From NCBI GenBank assembly GCA_037179385.1, contig CM074187.1:45170879-45234878 (forward strand): a DNA stretch of 64,000 bases. Direction: 5' to 3'. This stretch comes from Holothuria scabra. Taxonomy: Eukaryota; Echinodermata; Holothuroidea; Aspidochirotida; Holothuriidae. Below, piece after piece: positions 1-10,869 of the stretch. A program made the translations under genes and the position numbers. How positions within the stretch are numbered: the first letter of the stretch is position 1; the number at the start of each line of letters is the position of its first letter. The notes under the pieces were generated by a model. The model was not told the origin of the DNA. It saw nothing but the letters and a program-made list of their open reading frames with translations, and did not search any database.

Positions 1-178
1 CCACCAAAAACAATAGGGTTCTTCCTCTCAATATGGCGCATCTATGTACCAAGTTTGAAAACTGTCACACATTCCTATCTTGAGATATCGTGTTAACAAG
101 CAAAGTGTCACAAACACACACACATACACACACATGCACACACACACACATACATACATACATACATACACACACGCC
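1..178 (-). repeat. single diverged copy of the nuclear-receptor-box repeat with (CA)n edge
   Basis: Read on the minus strand, this stretch matches one unit of the tandem array at 21.6-23.7 kb: a (TG)n tract, then a segment close to 'aacacgatatctcaag', then 'catattgag' and 'ccctattgtttttggtgg'. The part that would carry the AGGTCA half-sites falls off the left edge of the window. The same order of microsatellite and unit in both places shows that the (TG)n tract belongs to the repeat family. Confidence 0.75.
116..175. repeat. (CA)n / (CATA)n microsatellite
   Basis: Nearly pure CA repeat with a short CATA run. It separates the repeat copy on its left from the LINE fragment on its right. Confidence 0.9.
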
Positions 179-184
179 ATCATG

Positions 185-1392
185 ATTGCATTGGTTTCTC
201 CTATCAATGAAACCAAAAATAAACAAGTTGATGTCTTCATCCTGGACTTTGAGAAGGCTTTTGATACAGTTCCTCATGAACTACTTAAGACGAAGTTTTT
301 CTCCTTGGGGGTGTCTAGGCAAGTCATAAATTGGATTGATAACTTTCTTACTGACCGTTCACAATCAGTTGTTGTTAATGGTACTAGGTCTGCTTCTGCT
401 CCAGTCCTTTCCGGTGTTCCTCAAGGGTCTGTCCTTGGTCCAGTACTTTTCTTGTCTTATATTAATGATATTGCCAGTGCTGCTTCTTCTGAAGTTAGGT
501 TGTTTGCTGATGACTGTGTTTGCTATGGGGTCATCAATAATCCCAATGACTGCAGTGAGTTACAGAAGGACATTATAAACTTGGGCCAGTGGGCCAAAAC
601 TTGGGGTATGAGATTCCAACCGGCTAAGTGTAGTGTTATGTCTGTTACTAGGAAGCATAACCCAATAATCTATAATTATACTCTTAATGGGGCTAATCTG
701 ACATCGGTTGATTCAATTAAGTATCTGGGGGTGACTATCACTAAGAATCTCAGCTGGGGCAAACATATCCAACTTGTTTGTAATAAGGGAAATAAGATCT
801 TAGGCCTATTACACAGGAACCTCTCATTTTGTTCCAAAGATGTCAAATTGGCGGCCCATAAAGGTTTACTAAGGCCCTTGTTGGAGTATGCTTGTTCCGT
901 CTGGGATCCACATCAGATTTCACTCCAAGATAGATTGGAGGGAGTACAAAAAAGATCTGCTAGGTTTATATCCAGCGAGTACTCCCGAGAAGTTGGCTTT
1001 ATGACCGCACTCCTCAAAGATCTAGGTCTAGATACTTTGTCTGACCGCCGGAGACGTTGCAGACTTATAATGTTTGCCAAAGGTACTTACGACCAAGCTA
1101 ACATCCCTCTGTCTAATCTGTGTAAACCTACGCGTTGTTCTCGTAACATGCATGCTTTGCACTTTCGCCCCCCCTCTGCTAGGACTAATTGTTTTAAGTA
1201 CAGTTTTGTTCCTAATACTATTCGGGATTGGAATAACCTCCCAGAGAGTCTTATTGCGGGGGCCATAAGTCACCCAAAGCCAGTGGATTTCATTACGAAC
1301 TCTTTGAGGGCCTGACTGATCACACGGCACATACACGGTGTATAAATGTCCTTTTGGATGTCTCACCGTCTTGAAGAAGAAGAAGAGAGGAA
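185..1392 (+). mobile_element. 5'-truncated non-LTR retrotransposon (CR1/L2/Jockey-like)
   Basis: A LINE fragment that starts just after the CA microsatellite and ends, after a short 3' UTR, in a GAA-type simple repeat near 1370-1392. A short repeat tail in place of poly(A) is usual in CR1/L2-like LINEs. The 5' part (endonuclease and the start of the reverse transcriptase) is missing, as expected from incomplete target-primed reverse transcription. The reading frame is still open, so the insertion is probably fairly recent. The clade is a judgement from the protein; a phylogeny would settle it. Confidence 0.8.
206..1315 (+). CDS. reverse transcriptase domain of a truncated LINE
   Basis: About 370 residues open to the stop at 1313-1315. 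Reverse transcriptase blocks appear in order: motif A with the catalytic Asp in LDFEKAFDTV, motif B as SGVPQGSVLGPVLF, and motif C with the Asp pair in FADDC. A thumb region (YLGVTITKNLSWGKHI) follows, then the C-terminal domain ending near YSFVPNTIRDWNNLPESL, typical of CR1/L2/Jockey-like elements. The protein would copy the element RNA at a nicked chromosomal target. No native start codon remains: the open frame runs back into the microsatellite, so the boundary given is the first residue that looks like retrotransposon protein. Without endonuclease it cannot move by itself. Confidence 0.85.
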   Translation, partial: NETKNKQVDVFILDFEKAFDTVPHELLKTKFFSLGVSRQVINWIDNFLTDRSQSVVVNGTRSASAPVLSGVPQGSVLGPVLFLSYINDIASAASSEVRLFADDCVCYGVINNPNDCSELQKDIINLGQWAKTWGMRFQPAKCSVMSVTRKHNPIIYNYTLNGANLTSVDSIKYLGVTITKNLSWGKHIQLVCNKGNKILGLLHRNLSFCSKDVKLAAHKGLLRPLLEYACSVWDPHQISLQDRLEGVQKRSARFISSEYSREVGFMTALLKDLGLDTLSDRRRRCRLIMFAKGTYDQANIPLSNLCKPTRCSRNMHALHFRPPSARTNCFKYSFVPNTIRDWNNLPESLIAGAISHPKPVDFITNSLRA

Positions 1393-1828
1393 TATGATAT
1401 TGTTAGCCATTCAAGTTGAACTTTTGTTTAAAATATTACAGAGTGGTCATCAAATCGTAAAAATTATAGCTTCACAGCGGTCATCTTGGTGCGCCTTTAT
1501 TGCCACAGTGAGTGGCGACAATCTACAGATAGTTTGTACACCTTACATGCTCTGCCCACGTATACAGGAAGTCTGTGGTTTAGACTCATTCAGGGCTACC
1601 TCCCTGGTTGACATAGAGCATGCACAGAAACAAATATGCCTGCATGTTAGGTTTTGCACATGCTGACATCTCGCAACTGCACACAAAACGTAGCTGAATT
1701 AGCATCTACACTTGATTGTGATGAAAATGCCTAAAGCACATCTCATCAACTCTGTTGTCAAGCATGACACACTGTTTTTCAACTAAGAGCCTATAAGGTC
1801 TTTAAATATGCTTGTTACCCTCCTTCAA
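1393..1828. other. intergenic, no recognisable feature
   Basis: I see no gene or structured repeat here. A 106-codon frame at 1346-1666 has no recognisable domain and begins in the LINE tail. Confidence 0.5.
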
Positions 1829-2082
1829 GGAGCAAGTGGTACAGTGGTAATAATAATCTGCATCTTCCAGCCATGAGGTCGTGAGTTCAAGTCACAGCGC
1901 CGACATTAAAATTGTCGTCTAGTTTTCTGGGTTGTAGTTTATCTGCTATCCTTTAATCATAGATGTTAAACTGTGAGCTTGTCTCATGAGACTGGCATTG
2001 CCAGCTTGGCATTAATACCCCTTCATTGGGGTGTTGCTGAGTTCCCACATGGGAGGATCAAATAAAACAAACAAACAAACAA
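1829..2082 (+). mobile_element. tRNA-derived SINE with (AAAC)n tail
   Basis: The head contains an A-box-like 'agtggtacagtggtaa' and a B-box-like 'gagttcaagtc', about 50 bp apart, as in a tRNA-derived internal RNA polymerase III promoter. An unrelated body of about 170 bp follows, and the element ends in 'aaacaaacaaacaaac'. It is a non-autonomous retrotransposon that depends on a partner LINE. It is not a functional tRNA gene: I cannot fold acceptor and anticodon arms from it. Confidence 0.75.
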
Positions 2083-2774
2083 TGGGCCCCTTGGCCTGCC
2101 AATTGCCAATCTCCTACAACTGGTCTGGCCCTTTCTAGGCATCATGACTCAAATAGTTACACAACCATCCAAACAAACATGGCACAGGTGTATACAAAGC
2201 AAAGACCTAAGACTGAAGACCGAAGACCTGAAAACAAAGTTATGACAACAACAGATATATGTCGACATGAGACTCTGGAGTATCGAATGAAAACATTTAA
2301 ATGAGAGGGGAATATTGAGAAGGTCTTGATTCTCAAAACACAGACTACCACAACAACTAGCACTTGCAGCCCAAGGGTACCTTATTTTGTTAGGTGATGG
2401 GGGTGGTGGATGCAAAGCAATGAGGGCTCATTTTGGCCTTTTTATCCAGCTTCTTCTTTTTCAGTTATCACATTTGCTTGCGAATATGAGGGACATTCCC
2501 CCTGTCACCCGTTGCTGGCACCCTGCTCAACAATAACAGCATGCAGCACCTATTAAGCTATCAAAGATTCCTTTTAGAGACGTTTCAATCAATTCAAAAC
2601 AAGTTGACAGATATTGCATGTGTTAGAACTAAAACAATTACATACATGGTACGAAATCTTTAAAAAATGAAAAGGCATTTCCTGCAAAAGGAAGATTTGG
2701 ATTTTCACCTTTTCTCATTACAAAACACAAATAAAATGTTTTGTGTGATCAATATTCCAAATGCTACGGAGGAT
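2083..2774. other. intergenic, no recognisable feature
   Basis: No gene, repeat or structured motif that I can support. Confidence 0.5.
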
Positions 2775-3168
2775 CAGGGCCCGATTTTCATGGTTGTCCG
2801 ATTGTCCCGGACAACCAAAATTTGATACGGACAACCAAATGTTGGTTGTCCGATGGACAACCTTTTTTCTCTTACGGCAATGAATTATATTCAAGCAGCT
2901 TGTATTATCTGATTGAAGAAGTATACTGCTGACTGATCAACTCTTTCAACTTTTTCCATCATACAGTTTCAGACTTCAAGTGTTATTGACTCGCAAAAAT
3001 CATATATCTTTTTATTCTTTGAGACCAATTGTACATAAATACAATTACTGTTTATACTGTAATTGTACACAAAGTATTCCTGGCAACCAACTTTTCGTTA
3101 GGACGACTAAAAACACTGAAATGGTTGCCCGAAGGACAACCATAAATTTTTCTGAAAATCAAGGCCTG
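2775..3168. mobile_element. hAT-like inverted-repeat element rich in GGTTGTCC/GGACAACC
   Basis: The left end reads CAGGGCCCGATTTTC and the right end GAAAATCAAGGCCTG, a 15-bp terminal inverted repeat with two mismatches and the CAGGG start usual for hAT elements. The interior repeats the palindromic pair GGTTGTCC and GGACAACC. A related copy lies at 63122-63478. No transposase is present, so it is non-autonomous. I do not see a clean 8-bp target duplication. The right end is disrupted by the next element. Confidence 0.65.
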
Positions 3169-4839
3169 AGCAGGGTTCGATTTACCCGGGTGCACGCGTG
3201 CACGGGTGCATGTAGAATTTCCTTCGTGCATGTAACTGTGCAGGCTTACATGCACTCTGTGCATGTAGACTTCAGACCTAGCCTACAAACTTAATGGTCA
3301 AATACATGTTACAAGTCAAGTTGTAGCACAAAGTAATCCTAATATAGCTGTCCCAACTGTCCCTTGCATCGTTTTTTCTTGCATACTGTCAGTTAGACAA
3401 GCAGCCTCATTTTGCCAAAAAAATTTTTTAGCGTACACGTCTCCTTTTGCACCGCAACATCTGTGTCAACGATCATCACTCCGCACATGTACTTCTCCAA
3501 GTAATGTTGCATGTGGCTGCTTTAACTTGAAGGTGACTTTAACGTTACAGGCTAGGCTTTCCAAGTATTCATATAGACAATGTGTTAGGATGGCGAGTGA
3601 GCTGGTGGCAGCAGCTCTAAAGAAAAAAGTATGGTACATCAAAAGTAGCATAGTAAAAGTTTTGAAAATGTTGGTAAGGGCAAATTTTAAGTATTTTACA
3701 CATGTCTCACTCAAGTTTTGAGAGGTACAGTAAATGCCAACAACATAATTTTGGCATCCTGTAATTTTCACGATGTGGTTTGCCTCCAAGACTGCAGCCT
3801 TTCACATTCAGTGTGTACAACAGTGGCATTGAAATTTGAAAGGACTTGGATGATCGGAGACTTGAACTTTTTAAACCACAATGTCAGAATTTTAGTAGCA
3901 TGTTAAACTGGCGAAACCTTATAATCAAAGAGTTGAATAACTTAAAGATTGTGTAAAATTTTAGCTGTAGCTTATAATGGATTATTTTGCGATAGCTGAT
4001 GCAAACTCTAGGCTTGAGACCTCAAGTACAGTATATAGCCTGGGCTTATTTGGGTAAGGTCACTTGCTGCCTTCTGTCGGCCCAATGTATTTTCAAGCTT
4101 AGCTCTGCTAAATATACGTAGTCTATGCAGAAAACATGAGCTTTCCTTCAGAATCAGTTCTGATAGACAAGGTCTGGTTGTGAATTAACTTGTGACGATT
4201 ACTAGTAAATGGTCAAAAGGTCAAACTGGTTAAATTGGAATTATAGCTACATGTAGAAGGAAGAAATGGGGGTGGGCCAGTATGCATGTGTTACAACACT
4301 CTTGGTCTATGCCCAGGAAGGCATGTGTCATTTTTTCCAAGATTTGACTCTGCTCAAGTTTCCCTGCCCCCCCCAAGATTCAAAATTTTAAACCAAGGGG
4401 GGAATACTCCCCTGAAATTTTTGAGCTTCCTCTAACCCTGGCTCCTACGATCCTTTAATTCACACAGTGAGGTAATGGGGAAATTTTGCCCTTGAAGCAG
4501 ACAAGAACACATGCTTAAGGCCCATTGACATTGCTCGCAGCGTGCAAGCGTCAGTTTTGCTGATGGAACAGGCTGGTGGAACATGCCACGTAAGAAAAGG
4601 GTTCAATAAAAATCTGCACATTTGTTTTTACTCAAAACAGAAAAAATGCAAATTGTGCTATTAGACCCTTCCTAGGCCTACAGTATAGCTAGGTGTATAA
4701 GGTGTTTTTCTCGTAGGCTTTTCTTTAAATTTTCAGATTATTTGGTGCATGTAGAAATTTTGCTGTGCATGTAGATTTTCTGACCTACATGCACCAGTGC
4801 ATGTAGAAAAAAAATTATAAATCGAACCCTGGGCCTGAG
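3163..4839. mobile_element. non-autonomous hAT element with perfect 8-bp target duplication
   Basis: The element proper is 3171-4831 (1661 bp). It starts CAGGGTTCGATTTA and ends TAAATCGAACCCTG, a perfect 14-bp terminal inverted repeat, and is bracketed by the identical 8-mer GGCCTGAG at 3163-3170 and 4832-4839. Eight-bp duplications and CAGGG ends are the hAT signature. Subterminal copies of 'tgcatgtag' occur near both ends and may be transposase binding sites. The internal frames (for example 3466-3789 on the minus strand) show no transposase motif, so it needs a helper. It sits in the right end of the element at 2775-3168. Confidence 0.9.
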
Positions 4840-5587
4840 GGTATTCAAATTTATGATGACATGAGACTGAGCAAATACTGAAGGAAAACATGAATGAAAG
4901 GTTCATATTTTGTTAGTCTTAATTCACAAAATGAAGACTGTTGCAAGCTTCCTGCTGGAAGGAACATTTTTTTTTCTTTTTATGCAAAATCCCACTCATT
5001 AATAACCAATCACTTATTCCAAAGGCTTTGTTGGTTTTCCTAAAAGATACATGTTTTTTAATAAGTTATACCAGACTTTCATATAAGTTTGACTTCAACC
5101 AAAAAGCTAAGGCTTCTAAATTATTGTTGTCATGACTTTTTTCAGGTCTTCAGTCTTTGCTTTGTATCATCCAACATGGCACTGCTGCTGTTTAAACACA
5201 GCTTCTTTCCTTGCACCCATGGAGATTGGTGACGGATGACAAGCTTCAAAAAGTTGTTTTAAAAGGGAGTAAAAGATATCATGACATAATAATAGAGAAT
5301 TTGTTGACACTTACGGTAGGAGAATTTAACTTTGAAGACAATTATGGGTATGAAGTGGACGTCAACATTTTGTGCCCAGTTTTTTTTCCAAGACATTAGT
5401 TAGGCCTATTCCTGACCTCCAGTACCTTAGGTTGTTAAAGATCTCCACCCTGCATTCCTCATAAGAAAGAATTTGCTACTCTCAAGTTCACCAATGTGAT
5501 GCTACCAGAAGTTTTGCACAGTAAACATCCAAATCTAGCCTACTACTACTAGAGATTTAGTATACCAGGCACTATAGAATGCCTTAG

Positions 5588-5684
5588 CACTCAATCAGTG
5601 CCTAGGATACTATGCTCCACAATTGTACTCCAAATAAACACTGCAAAGTGCAATGGAGCATAGTGTTTAGGGCTTAATTGAGTG
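5588..5684. repeat. 97-nt imperfect hairpin
   Basis: Left arm CACTCAAT...ACTATGCTCCA pairs with right arm TGGAGCATAGT...ATTGAGTG. The arms are about 33 nt with a few mismatches, and the loop is about 30 nt. It could be a tiny foldback transposon or a small-RNA hairpin; the sequence alone does not decide. Confidence 0.6.
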
Positions 5685-5880
5685 TGACTTGGACTTGGCT
5701 ATTACTATTACTAGCCTGGTATTAAGTTGTTACTGTTTGTTTTCCTTGAACTTACTCTGTGCTACATCCACTTAACTTCCCACTAGGCCTGGGCCTAACG
5801 TTAGGTCTTCTACACCGTCATAACACAGCCCTTTTCAATGTATTAGACCAATGTAGGCCGGGCCCTCCTAACCTTACTGG

Positions 5881-5902
5881 CTCACCAGCTAACGCTGGTG
5901 AG
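5881..5902. repeat. perfect 9-bp stem-loop
   Basis: CTCACCAGC at 5881-5889 and GCTGGTGAG at 5894-5902 form a perfect stem around a 4-nt loop. No poly(T) or known element context is evident. Confidence 0.6.
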
Positions 5903-6739
5903 GGAATCAACTTCCCAGACAAAATCGTGCCTTATCTACGGTAAGTCTAGGAGTCGATCTTGACTTAGTCTAGGCCTAGGCTAGGCCGAAGTTCGGCTAG
6001 CCTAGGCTAGTTCCCTTCCAATCAATGAAATGATGACATACGCACCACGGTGAAAACACCATCACTTTAGTTCATATTTTCTCAGCAGATCATTCACCTT
6101 CGTTGGATTGCATGGGCACAACAAGCCAGCGAAATGCCGCCTCAGAATATGTTTTCACAATTTCCACTAACAAGATAACCGTTAACTCAGTTTACTGTTA
6201 AGGAAAGGCTTCAACGTTGGCCGATTTTGTGTGCGTAAGATTCAGCCAACTGCAAAGACAACGAACAGCTGATCAGATCCAACTGACTTCTACGTACGTA
6301 CGGACAACATGCACAAAGGTCGGACTCAGCGACCACTGAAGGGCCTCCACCGTAATAGGTTATTCAGTGATAGGTACTATTGTATTATCCTGCTGTATGC
6401 CCCCCCCCCCCCCATGTGACTATTTGCACTTTTTTGCAATACCAAGATGGCCGTCGGGCTACTGTCACATATATTATATGTCATTTCGTTAAAAGTCTGC
6501 AAATTTAATGATTAAAGTATGAAGTCATGAATGGAATCGGAACACCACACTCCATCATTTTCGTTCAATAAGGAATAACTTGAATTCCTTGAAAGAATCC
6601 GCTTTGGCAAGTCCAAACTTTTTTCACAAGGCAAATAACACAGTACATAACAACATAACGCAATGCAAAGGGTAAAACCAAATCAGATGCCCTGGATAGT
6701 CCAAACCCTAAAGAACAAACAATTCAAAACAAACGACCA

Positions 6740-7620
6740 TACCAATTCCCAGTGGCGTAGGAGATGGATGGCGGAGGCAGTCGGGGCAGACTCCCCCTCC
6801 CCCTCCGCCCCCCAAAAATCACAAAATCTTGAATTCGGGCAGGAATTTGGGGAAACTTCGAGCAGGCATTTGGGAAAATCGGACAGCCACATAAGTTTTA
6901 AAAAATGGCATGGTTTTCGTGCCCAACATCTGAAAAAGATAGGCCAGAAAAATGGAAAGAAACGTCGTACTCCCGGTTAAAATTTTCATGGAGAATCATG
7001 CAGCAACGGTTGAAGAATGAGCAGCTTGAATCCCAAAATTCGCTTTATATTCGGGCAGAGAAAAAAAGCTATTATTCGTTTTCCTTCACATTCTTTCACA
7101 ACACAATACCAGTAATGGTCGAATACTCAAAACCTTTCAAGCATTTCCCCGAAAATAGCAGAGTATCGTAGTCAGGGAAACGTATTTTCGAAAAAATCGC
7201 GGCACATTTGGGAAGCTGTGACATTAAAGAAACAATAGTTGTGTGACACAATGCCCGAAATGGCCTATTACTTAAATACTACTTTCAAATCTTTTCCCGA
7301 AAACAGAGTACGTACTGTTCAAAGAAAAATTTTCCTGGAAAATAAAAAGATAACAAACATTTACAACACGACGTATTCAAGCAGCTTGTGAAAAAAAGGT
7401 TTTCCACATCCCCACTTCATCCTGTAGTCTTGCAAAATATTGCCTGAAATGGAAAAAATTTCGCCCGAAGATTGAAAAATTCTGGGACTTTTCCAATTGC
7501 CAAATTAATTCAATGGACAGACGGGAGGGTGTTCAAGTGCAGTGCCCCATAGTTTGCCATCTATCCTGCCCGTAGAGTCAAATTCGGGCAATGGTTATGA
7601 TAGTGGATACGGTAATTTGT
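6740..7620. repeat. dispersed repeat family E (TTCGGGCA/CCCGAAA-rich)
   Basis: Begins with a hAT-like 'cagtggcgtagg' motif. It then carries repeated TTCGGGCA and CCCGAAAA words, and segments ('cacaatgcccgaaa', 'ttttcccgaaaa') that recur at 13545-14110 (opposite strand), 24575-24830 and 26050-26490. Open frames in it look like chance. Probably a decayed DNA transposon; the ends are uncertain. Confidence 0.55.
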
Positions 7621-7639
7621 CTTTCAATATTACTGTATA

Positions 7640-9210
7640 TCGTATCGTTTATTTTTTTTCAATTGCACTACATACAAATGTTAGTACAGAAATATGAAAT
7701 CAGACAATGGACTAAATTCCAGTACGTAAAAAAAAAATGGAAGTAGATGAAGATATAAGCTTTTCTAGTCTGGTCCTAACCAGAGGTTTTCGATTTTTAA
7801 CATAAAACAAAACATAATGCAGCTATAGGCTATACAGAAAAGTGCACACAAATTTCATGCTCATTAACCATAAAAACCAAATTTTGTTAGGAAACATAAA
7901 GAGAAAGAAGAAATTCCTTAAAATACTTCTTAAATAAGTTTATAGTAGGGACGCTTCGTAATTTAGTATCCAGGGAATTCCAGAGGTGTACCCCATAACT
8001 TCGTACGTGGGAATGAGCAAATAGTGCCCGTTCGAAGGGTTGTATGAGATTATCTCTTCCCCTAGTAGGATAATTGTGATGGGTGCTATTTGGGTGAAAA
8101 AAACGATTTCAAATCATAGGGGGAGTTGATCGTTATGGTGTCTATATAGGAAAATGCCTAACTGGTATTTGTAGTGATCTTTTAAAGTTAGCATGTTAAG
8201 GTTATAAAAATACGGAAGTGCATGGGTGTAAGGTGGGACATTTGAGATTATACGAACTTTTGAAGAACAAGAAGTTTGTCGATGAAAGTTTGAGGGGGAA
8301 TTACCCCATAGCAAAATACTACAAGTAAGCTGAGGGACAATAAGAGAATTATAAATGGTTAATAGGAGTTTACTAGGAAGATAATATTTTAACCTGTTTA
8401 TAACACCAACCATTCTAGAAACGGACTTGGCGACATTATCTATGTGATTCTTCCAAGAAAGTTTGCTGTCAATTGTAATCCCTAAAAATTTAGTAAAATT
8501 ACTATTTACATTTGACCTCTGACAATAGACGGTTGTGTCATCAGCAAATAGTACAAACTTAAGTAATCTTGAACATTTATACATATCATTAATATATAAA
8601 GAGTAAAGGTCCCAGTATAGAACCTTGTGGGACACCGACAGTAATTTCCTTAATATCTGAATCTTTACCTCTGTGACGGACATATTGTTGTCTATTTGTG
8701 AGGTAACTTTTAAACCAATTTAGTGCCACACCCCGTATTCCATACCTATATAATTTTGGAGTAAAATACTGTGACTAATAGTATCAAAAGCCTTGGATAA
8801 GTCAACAAACAGGGCTACGGTGCAGGCTCTCCTGTCCAAATTACAAACAATGTCATCGACAAATTTTAAAGCAGCCAAATATGTGGAATGATTTTCCCTA
8901 AAACCATGCTGTCCAGTATATAAGAGATTATTCTCACTAATAAAGTTAAATAATCTATTATAAACAAGCCTTTCGAAAATCTTAGAAATTGCTGGTAACA
9001 CCGAAACAGGACGATGGTTTGACAATATTCGAGTCACCAGACTTATATACAGGTATAACCTTTGCAGTTTTTAACTCATTTGGGAATATCCCTTCAGAAA
9101 AAGATAAATTCAAAATATGAGTAAGGGGATCAACAATATAATAGTGTTGATGTATAGATTCAGTGTAAGAGTGTCTTCCCATACGTCTGCCTGAAAATTA
9201 ATTTAAAACC
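7640..9210 (-). pseudogene. decayed non-LTR retrotransposon (CR1/Rex-like) reverse transcriptase
   Basis: Read right to left, conceptual fragments follow the order of a LINE reverse transcriptase. These are the entry region (LKTAKVIPVYKSGD), then NHRPVSVLPAISKIFERLVY, motif A ([13 protein letters not shown]), a motif B remnant, motif C (LFADDTTVY), the thumb (FLGITIDSKLSWKNHID) and the C-terminal domain ending near 7890 (LFKKYFKEFLLSLY). At least two frameshifts split it, at about 9030 and across motif B near 8600-8690. The stretch between FADD and FLGI is about 40 residues shorter than usual, so there is an internal deletion as well. An AATAAA-like signal follows near 7650. It cannot encode an active enzyme. 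Confidence 0.85.
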
Positions 9211-9449
9211 CCCTTGTTACTTGATTTTTTTTAAAGGTGTAGCTAATAGAAGTAAAACCTCTTATAGTCGGGAATCGGGCAGACAACACAATTTCATCAA
9301 CGCAGTTCATAACAGTAATGAATTTACGCAAGAGTCGAAATAGGGTAAAATATATTAGCCTATTTCAATTCCGTTTTATAGTTTGTCCGACAATATACGA
9401 GGCCATTTCATCCAATGGTAGAGGTAGATTTTATCTGGTAATTTTCCAA
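9211..9449. other. short unannotated stretch before repeat family D
   Basis: No recognisable feature. It leads into the first family D unit. Confidence 0.4.
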
Positions 9450-9939
9450 TAAAATAGCGACTGCTGAGAGCCTCCTTCCATAAGCTTCCGGGTGTCTGAG
9501 GAGGGGTCGGATTTTTTCAAATTTTCTGTTCGCCCCGCGCCAACTAATGGCGGCGATCCGCTTAGATAGTCTCCCTAACTCCCTAACAGAATTATAGTTT
9601 CAAGTGACGGTCCCATTTTTTGCAAACGGTTAATCAAAATAGCGACTGCTTAGATTCCCCTATGAGTCTGGGAAACTGCCATTTTCGACTGTCTGAGTGT
9701 CCGATTTTGCAAAATCTTCTGTTCGCTCCCCGCCAACCAATGGTGGCAATCCCGGCTTAGTCTTTCGGATGGAATTTTAAATTGAAGTGAATTTATATCT
9801 GCTATTGAAAATTCAAAATAGCGACTGGTTAGATACCCATTACAAGCCTGGAAAATTCCTTTTTCGACTCCCTAGGTGGCCTAATGGTGGCCCTTCGCTT
9901 ATATAGTCTTCCGGGCAGAATTACAGAAATTTTTTTAAG
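9450..9939 (+). repeat. three diverged units of repeat family D
   Basis: Three successive copies (about 9450-9600, 9645-9775 and 9815-9930) share this order: 'aaaatagcgactg', a 'gggaa-tgcc' stretch, 'ctgtctgagg', 'ttttctgttcgc' and 'gccaactaatggtgg'. The same unit opens the larger family D copies at 39-48 kb. Confidence 0.65.
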
Positions 9940-10640
9940 GGAGAAATTTTTTCCCATCTTGAAAATATATACATATGTACATATATATATAAAACATAGG
10001 TTGGAAAATAAATATAATACTTACAAATATTTACGACCTAATTAATTTAACTTACAATATCATTACATGAACATCATGATTCAATTAACTTACATCACAT
10101 TTTCTTTTAATTGGAAGGAAGAAATCTTCTTTTTTTGACTTATATATATATATGTACGTACGAAAATTGGAAAATAAATAAAATGCAAGTGTTTACAGTA
10201 ATTACAGTATGAAACCTTTGTTACAAATTATAAATAAGGTCACCATTCCTCAGGGTAACACATGACCTATCCTTGATCCACATTTTGAAAAATTTTTCCT
10301 CCGAAAATCTTCTGTAATCGGCTTCGATTCTGTCTTTAATAGTTTTAATGATAATTGACAGTATTTCTTGATAGCTTTGTACTTCCAACTCGAAAACATG
10401 TAAACATCTTGATTTCCAGAGGATAAATTTAGTCACACAGAAGATAAACCAAATTCTGTTAAAAACCTGCTTCCTGCAGTTTATATCGGGAAAGCCAAAC
10501 ACAAACAAGTGAGTGTCAAAATCAACAATACTGCCTCCTAGCTTTGTGAAAATATCTTTGACCCATGTTAGAATGGGCTGGACTTTTGGACAATCCCAAA
10601 AAATGTGGACTAAAGTCTCTACGTCAGTACAACCGTCAAA
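9940..10640 (-). mobile_element. 3' end of an L1/Tx1-type LINE
   Basis: A minus-strand segment with the ORF2 tail (see 10221-10637) and about 280 bp of AT-rich 3' UTR down to about 9940. Similar family D words ('gggcagaattacagaaat') lie on both sides, at about 9910-9935 and 10890-10915. This suggests that the LINE and the neighbouring SINE inserted into a family D element. Confidence 0.6.
10221..10637 (-). pseudogene. C-terminal fragment of L1-like ORF2
   Basis: Reading from 10637 down gives about 138 residues to the stop at 10221. The segment begins with a Cys/His pattern in CTDVETLVHIFWDCPKVQPI, as found at the C-terminus of L1 and Tx1 ORF2 proteins, after the reverse transcriptase. The rest (VFGFPDINCRKQVFNRIWF and onward) is a hydrophobic, basic tail ending in LRNGDLIYNL. 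The reverse transcriptase and endonuclease are absent because of 5' truncation at about 10640, where a SINE tail abuts. Clade assignment rests on the Cys-His pattern and is moderate. Confidence 0.65.
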
Positions 10641-10745
10641 GGTTAGTTAGTTAGAGTTTTACGGCCCAGTTTCCAACCTATTGGTTCAAGTCGAGCCGAC
10701 CACGGCCTTTTTTCCAGTTGTGGCTCACTGGCCAACCGTCAAAGG
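10627..10745 (-). mobile_element. SINE family C, 3' part
   Basis: On the minus strand it carries the family C core: 'gccagtgagccacaactgg', 'aaaaggccgtgg', 'cggctcgacttgaac', 'gggccgtaaaactc' and a (CTAA)n tail. Other copies are at 17154-17215, 17731-17836, 31938-31972 and 38985-39190, the last with a tRNA-like head. Confidence 0.75.
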
Positions 10746-10869
10746 GACAAATACCATCACCCATACCCCAGTTTTTTTATTCTTTTCCCCGTATAAAGAA
10801 CTTGGTGAGCTAGTCTCCACTGGAAATCCATTAGCTTATTATCAAGAAACAAACCGAAGGCTAAATCCC

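Larger units (their letters stand above)
4840..6739. other. intergenic with hairpins and GGCCTA-rich stretch; no supported gene
   Basis: Contains two inverted repeats (5588-5684 and 5881-5902), a GGCCTA-rich patch near 5940-6010 and a poly(C) run near 6401. A good-looking splice donor (ctacg/gtaagt, near 5940) follows a 60-codon frame, and a frame near 5200-5400 has coding-like composition. Neither has a recognisable domain or a matching acceptor, so I do not call a gene. Confidence 0.4.

Noticed and set aside
1835..1925. Possible tRNA gene
   Set aside because: A- and B-boxes are present but the arms do not pair as a tRNA and an (AAAC)n tail follows; it is a SINE.
5211..5399. Coding-like frame WRLVTDDKLQKVVLKGSKRY
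   Set aside because: Composition is plausible, but there is no ATG, no recognised family and no clear splice sites.
5759..5944. Frame ending at a good splice donor (ctacg/gtaagt)
   Set aside because: No domain, no partner exon with a suitable acceptor, and GGCCTA-type composition.
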